A stretch of DNA of 64,000 bases from NCBI GenBank assembly GCA_024305745.1, contig JAHRBS010000006.1, positions 1,862,501 through 1,926,500 on the forward strand. The letters run 5' to 3'. Position numbers and translations under genes: made by a program. The notes beneath the pieces are model-generated. The model did not search any database. It saw only the letters and a list, made by a program, of their open reading frames with translations, and was not told the DNA's origin. Every line of letters begins with the position of its first letter. Within the stretch, counting starts at the first letter, position 1. Positions 42,885-53,937 of this stretch are shown here, in pieces. This DNA is from Polyporus tsugae. Its lineage: Eukaryota > Basidiomycota > Agaricomycetes > Polyporales > Polyporaceae.

Positions 42885-44617
42885 TTACGATAGTGGAGCG
42901 TGCCGGGCGACGATACGCTTTTCGTTGGTCCCAATCCGGAGGGCTTTCTCCTCGTGCTCCACCCACGCGTACCATCCGCCGCCGCCGATGGTGACCAAGA
43001 TGCCAAACGCGTTTGCGCGCGTGATGGTGAGGTCGAAAATCACGACCGAGAGCAATATTGTCAAGACTTGCTTGATATTGGCTGGTATGCGCGTCCCGCG
43101 TGAGCAGGGATAACGGACATGGTTGGAGACTCCTATGCTTACCGGCGACAGTCATGTTCAGCGCACCGATCTTACCATTGGCGGTAAAACTGATGACGTT
43201 GAGTCCGAAGGCTATGCATCCGTTTCCGAACAGCAGGAGTGGATACCACCATCCGGACCAGGACGTGCCGCTGTCGGTGACTACGGAGCGAATCCGGCCC
43301 AATTCGCCGGAGAGGAAGGCGTAGATGATGCACTGAATGAACGCAAGAGGGGATAGCCGGGTGACGAGATCGAGAGGATGCAGGTTTAGGCGTGGTGGAA
43401 TGAGGGGTAATCTAGCTCTGTGGGGCGTGGACAACGGAGATTGCAAGATGCTGGTGTAGATTGCTTTGAGGGCGGCAAGGAACGTCCCCAAGAGGGTGAG
43501 AAGGAAGCCGACGGTCGTGAAGTAGTAATCACCGTAGGTTCTGGTTCGACAGTGTGAGCACATGAGACATGATAGAAAACGATTGACTTACGCTAAAGCA
43601 ACGCCAAGCATAACCGTCAACAAGGTGGCCATCTTCGCATTACTGAACCGGGCGCCGAGGATGGACATCGAAAGGATTGTAATGAATATAGGCGTCGCGG
43701 CACGTACCACCTGATGAAACTGTCCCAAGAGGTCAGCATGTACATGTCATGGAATTGGCATGACTGTTACGGACACGGTATCTAGAAGGGACAGAGGGAT
43801 GAGGACAAATAACTTATAGACTCACGGGGATAGTCACGAGTTGGAGGGATAGGTTGCTGATCGCAATGTTGGCCGAATAGAGCACACTGAAAGCTGCAAG
43901 TACTGCGTAGCCCTCGGGAGTCAACCGCGCGGGCGTATATGCGCCACGTTCCTTTAACATATGCCCACCTATGCTCCCAAACATCGCGTGCACGGCGGTG
44001 AGAGTGTAAGGGTAAGGGAAGCGCACCAACACGCCCTTGTTATACAGAGTGAGGCAAAGGTTGAGCGTGAAGTAGAGGCCGATCCAAACGGCTTGAGAGT
44101 CGGCGCAGCGGCGCGAGCGGAACAGCCGCTTCCTCTTCGCTGTTCTCGCAACGAGACGTTTTGAGAGTTCGGGAGCATCGGGGGCAACGAACGGCAACGA
44201 AGGAGAGATAGGCGCGTTCGCTTGTGCGATCGAAGGGGATTGAGCCAGGAAGAAAGCAGGGGTGTTGGTCACGTCCCGCAGGAATCCGGAACGTTGTCGG
44301 GGCGAGGACCCCATGCTAGAGAGGTTGTGCGGGAAGGCGCTCCAAATGTCGAGAGGGACACCAGCTTGACTCGGAGGTGCTGGACATGAGTCTTGGGGGC
44401 GAACCGCCGTGACGGCGGACGCGCGCGACGTGGCGCCGGGTCCAAGAAAACCACCTCCGAGAGCCCATGAAGAGCTCCACCGCGGTGTCTGAGCCACGCT
44501 TGCCAGGAGGATGGGCATCCGAGGCGCTGTCGGGATGTCGAAATGCCTGAACGAGCCATGGCCGACGCTGAAGAGCTCCGCCGGGGAGGTTTGGTCGAGG
44601 CGGGGGGATCTCATCAT
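42885..44617 (-). CDS. Triose-phosphate/nucleotide-sugar-type transporter (TPT family)
   Basis: Predicted Golgi or ER membrane transporter of the drug/metabolite superfamily (TPT, PF03151). Exons: 44617-43826, 43719-43592, 43540-43143 and 43081-42885, all in phase, 504 aa. Family motifs include YFTLNLCLTLYNKGVL, FPYPYTLTAVHAMFG, SNLSLQLVTIPFHQVVRA, GALNMTVAANIKQVLTILLS and GGGGWYAWVE. About ten hydrophobic segments can be picked out. An unusual N-terminal extension of about 170 residues, Ser/Pro/Arg-rich and probably cytosolic, precedes the first membrane segment; a start further inside is possible but no motif decides it. Substrate is unknown. Confidence 0.9.
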
Positions 44618-44955
44618 CCTCGCGGTTTGCGCGCGGAGCGACGCAGAAGGTGACGCGAGCCGTGGTCGACGTTACAGGACAGGACTGGGTCGGTGAGCAA
44701 CCTTAAGTGGAGTGTTGATTGTCGTGTGTTCGACTGTGTTATCTTATCTAGCCGAGATACGCCTAGATTAAATCTCCGATGACTGGTCTTCAAGCCACTT
44801 TCAATCTCAGATACGCGCGCCGCTGTGGCTGTGGGCGTGTAGGCTTTGTGCCACAATGTCTGCTCCTGCTTGTCGACTACGACCGTGAACAGTCCTTCAC
44901 TCTCAGGCTCACATCTTACTCTCAGAGTTTAATCAACTGTTCTTGCCTCTTCTGC
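44618..44955. promoter_or_regulatory. Divergent promoter region of transporter and RING genes
   Basis: 338 bp between divergent start codons. No clear motif was identified. Translation could also begin upstream in frame for the RING gene, at 44779. Confidence 0.4.
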
Positions 44956-47060
44956 ATGTCTTCACCTGTCCGCGTACTAGGGCCTGTCCCCCTCGCCTCC
45001 AGAGGCCCGAACGCGAAGAGGAGAATCTTGTCAGATTCAGAAGACACAGAAGAACGCGACCCGAAGCGAGTGAAGCCACAGGACGCTACAGGAGATCAGG
45101 GGAAAGGCCGGGACACCAAGGAGAAAAAGAAGAGACGCAAGAAGAAGCGTAAAGTGTCTGTGGTTGAGTCTGCTCCTGAGTCCGACCCGGAGTCCCCAAC
45201 CGTCGCGACCAAGCCCACACTATCTCGCGTTCGTTCTCGTTCTGTGACCAGCACCGATCCATATGGTGCCTCCGTAGCCTTTCCTGGCAAGATGACGCGG
45301 GATGACACGCGCCAGCCGTCCGCAGGACCCTCATCGATGCTCGAACTCGAGGCAAGGCTGGAGTCGCCGCTTCAGGACAGGGATCAAATGACCCCCTCAT
45401 CCATGGCTTCATCCACGGTGCGCGGAGCGATTTCGTTGTCTGTGTATGCGCTCAGATTGCGTCGCAGACCGCTAAGACTGCTACAAGCATTGACAAGGGG
45501 AAAGGTCGAGCGACTCCAGAAGCGGTTATCCAGAATGTCTCGCAAGAACTTTCTGACCTTCAGAAGCAAGTTACGGACAAAAGCAGTGTGCGTTACTCAC
45601 CTTCTTTCGTATCCCAACGAGACTTGTATCTTCCCACCGTGTATCACCCTTGCGGACCCACCGATGTTTGGTGGCGCCATCATTCTCGGACGGCGTGCGA
45701 TACTACTGAAATGCATGGATGTGCTGACTCCCCCTTTGACAGCTCGTCTCGCAACACGAAAACCTCGTGTCCTCACTCCAACAATCGCTATCTTGTCAAA
45801 TCTGCCTGGACTTAATGCACCGCCCCTACGCCCTGGCGCCTTGCGGTCACTCAGCCTGCTACCAATGCCTTGTCAATTGGTTCAAAGCTCCTCCGCCAGA
45901 CGTTGCACCAGACGACGTCGTCCCGGTGTTGCACCGCAAGAAAACCTGTCCTCATTGCCGCGCCGTCGTCAAAGACCGTCCGATTGAAATCTGGTCACTC
46001 AAGGAGATGGTGGCTACCCTCGTGAAGAGCGGTCTCGCCACTGGCTTCTACAACTCTGCGCCCGACCCACCCGAAGGCGGCGCCAATGCCGACCCCTGGG
46101 TGGGTATCTTCCGCGCTGCGGGCCAGCACGTCTTCCCCGGCGAGCCGTACCCGGCTCCTGTGCAACAGCTCATGGGTCTGCGGGATGACGAGGATGCGGT
46201 CTACCGCTGCATCGATTGCAACCACGAGATATGGGATGGCGCCTGCACTCACTGCGGACGAGAATACCCCGGCCACAACGGCTCCAATTTCGATGACTCG
46301 GACTCGGACTCGGACTCCGATGTCGATTTCCCGTTTTCGAACGCAGCTCGCGCAGGCCTGCGCTCGCTCTTCAGGCACATCTTCCAACCGCCCGCACATC
46401 CGCAAGACCATCACCTCGTCGTCGATGATGAGCCCATCGACCTCGACCGGGATGGGGGTGGGGATACGGAGATCGAGTCGGTCGACGATGACTTCGACCT
46501 GGAAGAACGCGCCCGCCAACGTGCGGCGCGCCGGACCGCGGCTCGGGCCCGCGGCGTGCTTGTGAGCGAGAGCGACGAGGACGAGGCTGGCTACGAGAGC
46601 AGCTTCATTGACGACGGGGACGCTCCTCCTGCACCTGATGCCATTGGGGGTCCTCGGCGCGCAGGCGAGATTTTCAACCTTTTCGACGACGGGCCGCGTC
46701 ACGATCTGGACCGCGCACAACACGAGCACGACGAAGACGACGAAGGTGACAGCGTCCACATCAGGCCGGCGCGACTGCGTCCCCCTCTGGCGTTCGCGCG
46801 CAGGCGCGGCGCTTTCATCGTCAGCGACGATGAAGACTACCACGACGAGGATGGGAGCGACCGTTCCCACACTCGCGACGACGACGGCGACGATCTTGCT
46901 GACGAAGTTGCCGCTCGCGAATTGTGCGTGTCGTTTGTTTGTACGCGCGTCCGGTGCTAATCGTCCCCTGTGTAGTGAAATGTATGGAGACGATGGGTCT
47001 ATTCCTCGCGGCGGCGGCCGTGGCTACGATTCATCCGGCTCGGAGGACGAGTTCTTCTGA
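44956..47060 (+). CDS. RING-finger protein with acidic C-terminus (putative E3 ligase)
   Basis: Predicted ubiquitin ligase of about 615 aa. Exons: 44956-45417, 45468-45587, 45743-46923 and 46976-47060. The N-terminus has a Lys/Arg cluster (KKKRRKKKRK) that could be a nuclear localisation signal. A short helix (SQELSDLQKQ) precedes the RING: CQICLDLMHRPYALAPCGHS, then CYQCL, and KKTCPHCRAVVKDRP, giving C3HC4 spacing. A second Cys pair set (YRCIDCNHEIWDGACTHCG) could be another small zinc site. The rest is strongly acidic with Asp/Ser repeats (46295-46320 encodes DSDSDSDSDVD). The arrangement is similar to fungal RING proteins resembling CHFR-type ligases, but without an FHA domain. The acceptor at 45467 gives a 50-nt intron; a nearer one at 45456 is also in frame. 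Confidence 0.88.
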
Positions 47061-47335
47061 TTCGATGCCATTCGTGATACTTCGATCCCGGAATCGCGTC
47101 CGCTACTGTTGTGTTATTTTGCATGTTTACTCTAGAGCTGTCTCGATCACGTATTGGTATATGCTCCCGGTAGTTATGATACAGGTAGGTACATCATCGT
47201 TATTCGTACTTGCATACATTCCACTAGTAGTACAAGTCATGCGAGCAATTGCATTTTGTGATGTAAACGAGGTGTTTTGCGCTCGGCTCCTAGTATGTAC
47301 TGTAGCAGAAATTCCTATCAAGCCGCGTTCAAGCT
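47061..47335. other. Spacer between RING and carboxylesterase genes
   Basis: Short convergent spacer with both 3' flanks; AT-rich. Nothing else recognised. Confidence 0.5.
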
Positions 47336-49352
47336 TCAAGCCTGCTGGTGCTCCGCCTTGCTCGCAACGAACGCACATCGGCTCGTCTCAAGCTCGGGCT
47401 CCTTCTCCGCGACGCTCCCGCTCCCGCTCACTTCATCCGTCTTCGGCTCCTGCAGCACGATGCGCTCCTTCTCCTGCGCGGTGTACGCCGGCCACTCGGG
47501 CGACCGTGCGAGCTTGAACGTGTTCGGGTCGCCCGCGCGCACGAACGAGAGCCAGTATGCGATCAGCTCCGCCGCGAACGCGTCGTCCTGTGCGCTCATG
47601 GGCTGGAAGGTCGTGCTGCCGTTGAAGCCGGTGCTCGTCCCGCGGAACATCATCCAGTTCTCGGCCGAATGGTACACGTTCGTGTCGTTCACGGCCTGCG
47701 TGCTCGGGTGCTGATTGTAGCGGTACGTGAACGCCTTGTTCGTCAGCTTCTTCGCCGCGGCGAGCCCGATGATCGAGCGCCCGCAGCGAACGTCCGACTC
47801 GCCCGTAGCGTCTGCGAAGCGCTGCGTCTCGTTGCTGAAGTCGGTGGAGGGGTAGACGTCGAGGTATTGGTCGAGGTCGGATTGCGTCAGGCCCGGGAAG
47901 TACGCTTTGAGGGCCTCGGTGATGTTGTTGCCGCCAGAGAGCGTCTCGTTGGACGTCGCGCTATGATGCTCGCATTAGTTTATGGGATCCGATGCCGGGA
48001 GACAGTGAGAGGATAACAGCGCTCACCCAACGATGACGGGCACGTTTGCGAAGTTGCCGCTCAGGATGGAGATCGTGGGCGTCTGGGTGAAGAGCTTGCC
48101 ATCGACGACCGGGTGGAAGGAATTGTATGGTCCAGTGCTACGACCAGATATCAGTCAATTGGCGAGTGGCACCGGCGTGGGAGCACTCACAAGTTGTACA
48201 TGACAAGATCCTGCGCGCGAGAAAGGGCGCTCACGTCGGCGTTCCGGAGGCAAGCAATCTTCGCCGCTACAGACCCAGAACCACAGCCGGCTTGCTCGGC
48301 GTAGTAGTTGAACATTGGCTAGGTTGATATCATCAGCAACCACCCCTTGATGATATCCCTTGTGAAAAGGACATACCCTCTGCAGTTCTGGAGCAGGCAA
48401 GGGCGCTCTGTAAACGCTTTGCCCAATCGCCTGATGGAACAGATCCCTCCCAACGTTCGCAGTGAGGTGCAGTTCCACGCTCGAGCCACCCGCACTCTGT
48501 CCGTCGATGGTGACCTTGCTCGGGTCGCCACCGAACGACGCGATGTGTTCCTTGACGAATCTCAGGGCTTCGATCTGGTCATAGAATCCCGCATTGAGGT
48601 CGCCTAGGCCCTGGCTCTCGAGTTCAGGGACAGACAGGAAGCCAATGGAGTCCAGGCGGTAGTACACCGATGCGATCACGACATTGGGCGACTGGTGGAT
48701 CCAGTGGTCGAACGGCCAGTTGGCCGGATTGCCGTAAACGTAGCCTGGCGCGACGAGTCAGCTGGAAAGAGAGAAGGAAGGAGGATGACATTACGGACCT
48801 CCGCCGTGAATGTAGACGAGCACGGGTACTGTGTGTCGAGATTCGATTGATGTCAGCGTACGTACTGGCAGCTCCGTAGGGTATGCCGCATACATTTGTC
48901 ACCCTTCTTCGCACCGGCTGGTGTATAAATGTTAAGCTTGAGACAGTCTTCGCTCCCCGCGCCTCCGGCATCGCCCGCTGTATAATCGTGTCCAGTATGT
49001 CATTCGCGAGTCTCGACTAACTCAGGGATGATAAAGTTTGTTACTCACCACCAGTGCTCCCCTGGATGCAAAAGTCGGGATTCGTGGTCAGGTCGATGAC
49101 CTGGCCCGCAGCTTCGCTCGAAACACGCGTGGTGTTCAAAGCGAGAGGCACCCTCCATCGGCGTTCTCCTAAGGGGGGTTCCGCGTACGGTACGCCAAGG
49201 TATGCGACCGTGTTCGGATAAGACAGGTTGCCTCTGTACTTGACGTAGCCAAGGTCCACGGCGTCCGGCGCGGAGCCACTACCAGCTGCAGCAGCGAGTT
49301 TGAACAGACCGGCGAGTACATTCAAATACGGCAGAAGGCGCGTCGAGACCAT
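47336..49352 (-). CDS. Secreted type-B carboxylesterase/lipase
   Basis: Alpha/beta-hydrolase esterase (PF00135), probably extracellular. Exons: 49352-49049, 48977-48894, 48828-48799, 48744-48377, 48318-48191, 48137-48027 and 47960-47336, totalling 549 aa, the normal size. The start at 49352 opens a hydrophobic leader (RLLPYLNVLAGLFKLAAAAG). Motifs: EDCLKLNIY, YIHGGGYVYG (oxyanion hole), DGQSAGGSS with the nucleophilic Ser at about residue 223, SNETLSGG with the likely acidic residue, and NVYHSAENW with the catalytic His. Cys residues at ends of these blocks match the family disulfides. The donor of exon 3 is GTCCGT, somewhat weak but needed for phase. Physiological substrate is unknown. Confidence 0.93.
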
Positions 49353-49452
49353 GTTTTGCAGCGTGTCCTCTGGTTCGGTGGCGAGATAGGACACTGAGGA
49401 GAATGGATGGGAGTGAGTTCGACTCGTCGGCAACGCGTGCCCAAGGCCCTGT

Positions 49453-49461
49453 TATTTTATA
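49453..49461 (-). promoter_or_regulatory. Candidate TATA box of the carboxylesterase gene
   Basis: TATAAAATA read on the minus strand, about 100 bp upstream of the start codon at 49352. Position and sequence fit; not tested. Confidence 0.55.
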
Positions 49462-49936
49462 CACACGGTCCAAGCCACGGAGGGCCGTAAGTCGGGGCGG
49501 TGAAGGAGAGGGTCCAGTGCATATGACGGGTCACAAGCAGAACAAGATGTAGTAAAATCCTGGATCACCAGACCCGGCCGGCGTATCCGAGTATGCTTGG
49601 GACTGTTTTGGGTCGTGATCGTGATTCGCGGCGCCATTATACTCTTCTTTTCGACGTGCGCAAGTGAGGGTACCGGTGAGGCGGAAAGAACGCGGTGCCA
49701 GATGGACAATTCGCCTGCAGTCCGCCGAGCTCCCATGCGGGCCGAGTCTTGGATCAGCTGATGACGTCACGCGTCGTGCAGTGTCGGCACGCCAGTATGC
49801 GCATTCGTGAACGCGTGGTTAAACTTAGAGAACGCACCTACTCAGTATTTGCAGGTCTTGCCTTTGGAGGCCTTGCCAAAGTGGCTGCGGAGGCGGCGAT
49901 GCAACAACACCGGTCGACATGCAGACGGGGTACAGC
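49462..49936. other. Upstream flank of the carboxylesterase gene
   Basis: About 475 bp between the esterase promoter and the 3' end of the next minus-strand gene. No coding content recognised. Confidence 0.5.
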
Positions 49937-51332
49937 TCAACAGAGCAGGAGACCCTTTGAACGCTCGTCAACCAAGACAAGCTTTGCGCCCTTCAAGAGC
50001 CGTATTTTCTGGTCGCCGTTCCGATACGACCAACCATGCAGCGCGCTCCGGACGACTTTGGTGTACAGCGCGTCGTGGTAGATCTTGAAGTGATCGACCG
50101 CTCGTAGCGAAGAGCGAGTCGGGCCCGTTGCAGAAGCAGCAGGGTGAGCAGCGAGGGAGGAGGAAGAACTGGCGCACGATGGGGTGGTTTGCTTGTGCGA
50201 CCCGACATAGGAGTACTGCTCCATGGAGCCCAGGGTGGTCGCAGACGGGACGGCATAGAAGGAAAGCGATAGTGCTCCAAGGTTTCTGGCGTCCCGAAGT
50301 CCCTTCAAGACGTCCCAGAATTGACGCAAAGCATCTGTAGTCCAGAGAATCTCCCGAGAGCCCTCCATATGAGGAGCAGGAAGATTTTCAAGTTGTCGAA
50401 GAGAGTCGGAGTCTTGTATATCGGAAAGGACTGAGGCGGAGGTTGCGCCGTCCCACTCAAGACAGCCACGGATTGGGATTACCCACGCAACCCTCGTGTA
50501 CGGGTCTTTGAGACACTCCTCGCAGGTATCGCGTCCGTGGGGATGGACGGGGGAGAAGCCCTCTGTTGTTGGCCATGTCGCCGATTGTAGAAGGGATAAG
50601 ACATTGTCATTGCATGCCAGGAGGGGTGGGTAGAAATGTGGCTATATGCGAGTGTCAGATAACTGAGAAGTCAAAAAGGCAATTGATGAACACTCTCGCA
50701 CTCACTGCTGGTAGAAGGCTTCGGAGTGAGGGTGCACGGAGCTTGACGCGCTTTGGCAACTGGGGTGTATCGAATGAATCAGCAGTGGGCCTCTTTCTGG
50801 TACTCTCCTCCAAAGGTTGATCTACGAGGCGAGCATCGGGGGTAGGAGTTGTCGATGGGGAGCGAGTGCGTTGCGTATCAAGGAGATGGTGAAGGCGACC
50901 ATGATCAAACTCGTCCAACTCTGCAAGCGACCACAGTTCGTGATCTGCAAGACACACAGTTTTGTCCCATTCTTTCAGAGTGGCTTGCGCAGGCTGGAAA
51001 GGCTTCTTGATAGCCTGAGTGTCTGGGGAACGGTAGTATTGGAAGCATGGACCTCGGATAGCTGCAGGGACAAAATATCATCAGACTCTTCTTAGCGGGA
51101 GTTTAGTATCATGTGGCATGTGGGGTTAAGGAGGAATACAATGGAGAGAAACTGAGGGCGTACCGAACTGAGCAGGATCGATGCAAGGGGGTGCACGCCA
51201 ACATGTTTCGTGGGTGGTTGAAATGACGAAACGCGTTGCCTCGGCCAGAATATTCTGGGATTGGAGTTGAGAAGTGTCTTCTGCGTTCAACATGAACGTA
51301 TGGACAGTTATGTCGATTTCGTTAGCGTGCAT
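49937..51332 (-). CDS. Unrecognised basidiomycete protein
   Basis: Three exons join in phase with good splice signals: 51332-51164, 51061-50706 and 50641-49937, giving about 409 aa. I do not recognise a family. Visible features are a cluster with Trp/Leu spacing (CLADHELWSLAELDEFDHG), a basic segment that could act as a nuclear signal (QLPKRVKLRAPSLRS), a CEEC pair followed by TRVAWVIPIRGCLEWDG, a helical stretch (ALRQFWDVLKGLRDARNL), and a C-terminal part rich in Lys and Leu. There is no signal peptide or membrane segment. The start is uncertain: the open frame continues upstream to 51473 without an ATG. It is divergent to the monooxygenase relic, 354 bp away. The model is supported by phase and splicing only. 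Confidence 0.6.
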
Positions 51333-51686
51333 GGCAGGCCCAGCAGTGTATGCGTTTATATCTGTAGTGGTTCCGGAGAAAGAGACGTACTGCTTTCGTT
51401 CGCACACAAGCCGACTGAGGCTTTCGTCGCGTGAGTGTCGCGTGGCGTGTTGCAATTGGAAATTGGCCGCCAACTACGGCAGCTCTAGTGACGTCACTGG
51501 CATTAGGAGACAAACTGATCATCCTTTTCAGGTACTTACAGTCGGGTTACTTCCACCATCACGATGACAGCCTTGCAAACCATTTCACATACGGCAGTCG
51601 CAACCTTCAATTTGTTATCGCTCAACAGCTTATTATCTGGCTGTTCAAGCCGGTACTACGCTGCCATTTGATCTCTTGCGGTTGTC

Positions 51687-53312
51687 ATGTCGCCAATTGG
51701 GCCCCTTGCAGCCTCCCCCACCGTCTCCCCCTTGCCTTCCTCCCCCCCTGTCTTGGCCTAAGCATGCGAAAGGAAGAATTGCGGTCATCGGCGCGGGAAT
51801 GACCGGTGTAGCGAGTGCAGCGCACGCCATCGCTCATGGGTTTGACGTTGTAATTTTTGAGCAAACCAACACAGTAGGTGCGTGCCCTCGTTCTACCCTG
51901 TCTACGTCTACCCTGTGCTTCAGACGCACCCATGGCGCATGTGCATCGAGTCCTTCGACAAGTGAAAACTACGATTGCTGTTCTGCCATGCTTGCCAATG
52001 AGCCCGCTAACTCTCAGCGACCAACAGGTGGTATCTGGACAACCGTGAAGGAGACTTCTAGCTTGCGATACCCCTCCTTTTTGTATCGATTCCATCCCGG
52101 CGTCCTTTGGTCATGCACATTCCCTAAACGTGAGGAAATCATCCTTGGTATGTCTTTGGACGCGTCAACGATATGTCAACTTGCAGCGCTAAGACGTGTC
52201 CGTGAACAGAAACTCGCCGCATCTGGGAAGAGTATCAGCTCAAATGGTGCATGCGCTTCAACTACCGTGTTACGTCTATCAAGCGCGTCGCGGGCACCGG
52301 CGAGGGCCTCCAACAAAACCCAAGGTCGGAGCTGGCGCGGTCGAATTGGATCATCAACGACGGCGCGGACGGCGAGTTCGACGCAGTCGTCGTCGCCATT
52401 GGCACACGCGGCCCGCCGAAGGGCATCGACATCCCCGGGTTTCCGAAGGCCAAAGAGAAGGTGAATCAGGAAGAAGTATGGTACCAGGACGAGCCTGAAT
52501 GGTCCCAGTATGAGGAAGGGCCTCAGGATGAGGAGAGTGCCAAGATTGAGGAAGGGGCCGAGGATGAGGAGGGCGCAAAGGGAGAAGTGTTCAATGGCAA
52601 GGTGTTGCAATGGAGTGAGCTGTGGAAGGCACGGCGCCTCGAGGGGAAGACCATCCTTGTGATTGGCAACGGCGCGAATGGCGTAGATGCGGTCGAGACT
52701 GCCCTCGCGAGGGGCGCGAGGCACTGCATCATGGTCGCGCGCCATGACAAGGTATGCCACTCCTCGGAACATGCTACTTATGGCGGATTCGACGTTGCTC
52801 ACATGAGCCGCGCGCAGTGGATCATCCGGCGCAACATATTCATGAACATGCTCATCGCTGCACTGTTGTTCGCGCGCCACAAGCCGTTCTCGTTCATGTT
52901 AGAGAAGGTCATCAAGATGCTCAACTATCGCAGTGTGCCTCAGCTTGTTCCCGCGCATGTGGGCATCTTCGAGGACACCCCGGTTGTGAATGACGAATTT
53001 GTCAACTGGGTAAGGCAGGGGAAGTGTGAGTACGTCCGAGGCGACATTGACCGCCTCACAAGGCGAGGCCTACGGGTCAGGGTGAGGGACAGGGACGAAA
53101 TGCCTGGGGAGGGGAACAAGATGAGCGAGTATGAGGCGGACGTGTCGGTATCTGTCACAGGATTCTCTGAGCCTGACGTGACTTTCCTTAAGAAAGGTCT
53201 GTTTCCAGAGGGATATGAGGTGCGTCGTTTGGTTTGTGCCATGTTTAGAGGGCTATTGATATCCGTGGGTAGGGTGTTCTTCATCATGCAAGGCTGGGGG
53301 GACAGACGTTAG
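51687..53312 (+). pseudogene. Flavin-containing monooxygenase, frameshifted and truncated
   Basis: Relic of an FAD/NADPH-dependent monooxygenase. Segments: 51687-51877, 52028-52147, 52210-52751 and 52818-53219. The FAD motif is RIAVIGAGMTGVASAAHA, followed by GGIW and YRFHPGVLW; the NADPH motif is TILVIGNGANGVDAVE. Two defects are visible. First, the only usable ATG (51687) reads 24 codons to a stop at 51759, while the FAD motif lies in the +1 frame with no ATG of its own; a 7-C run at 51742-51748 is a likely slippage point. Second, after SEPDVTFLKKGLFPEGYE the family's last 100 or so residues cannot be found: any reading past 53219 ends quickly. An acidic insert (EEGPQDEESAKIEEGAEDEE) in the middle is also unusual. 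Frameshift may be an assembly error; truncation is harder to explain away. Confidence 0.75.
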
Positions 53313-53937
53313 GAAGAGCGCAGGATTACTTATAAAATGTTAACACATTGCGCGGACTTGGTGCTATGGGGGGGGGGTTCCGCTCTTCCAAATCTGCTGA
53401 TATTCGGCCATGGTCCCTTACATATATGTCACGTACAGTAGTAACTAGGACCAGTGGACTCGCAGAGTACCGGCGGCCTGTGGCGGTGCGCCGGAATGTC
53501 ATCGTGTCTTACTCAGACTGCCCAGCGCTCTGGTCCAGCCTCCGAGTCAATACAGTACCCTCGTTCCATGCAACTTCCATGTGACCACCACTCCCTATCC
53601 GCTGCTGCAAGTCTTTCGGCTTCCACATCAGATACCGGCCATGGAATCGCTTCTACAGAACGATGGCAGCCAATCCGGTCTCATTCTGTCCTCAAAAAGT
53701 CTTTTTGGATAGCGCATATCTATATCCTCTGCGAGCATTCACATCGCCATTCGTCACGTATCTTCGGATGGCGACTGCTCTGCTTGCAGTTTGACTTCGA
53801 GGTGACGTCCATCATGATACTGTATATCAAGCCGCAACTTCCTCGTCCGGTGGCAGCGGCCGGTGACGGGACGTATATATATGCCCCATGAGCCGGCCCA
53901 GAGCCGCCAACCGTGAAGGTTTTCCGTTGGCAACGCT
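53313..53937. other. Spacer before the carboxypeptidase pair
   Basis: Contains a run of ten G at 53368-53377 and, at its end, the promoter of the first carboxypeptidase gene. I searched it for the missing C-terminal exons of the monooxygenase and found none. Confidence 0.5.
53874..53882 (+). promoter_or_regulatory. Candidate TATA box of carboxypeptidase gene 1
   Basis: TATATATAT lies about 56-64 bp upstream of the start codon at 53938. Position fits a TATA element with a short leader. Confidence 0.6.

Noticed and set aside
45995..46870. Minus-strand ORF of about 291 codons
   Set aside because: Antisense shadow of the acidic exon of the RING gene.
53368..53377. Run of ten G
   Set aside because: A simple homopolymer outside genes; no G-quadruplex-type repeated runs accompany it.
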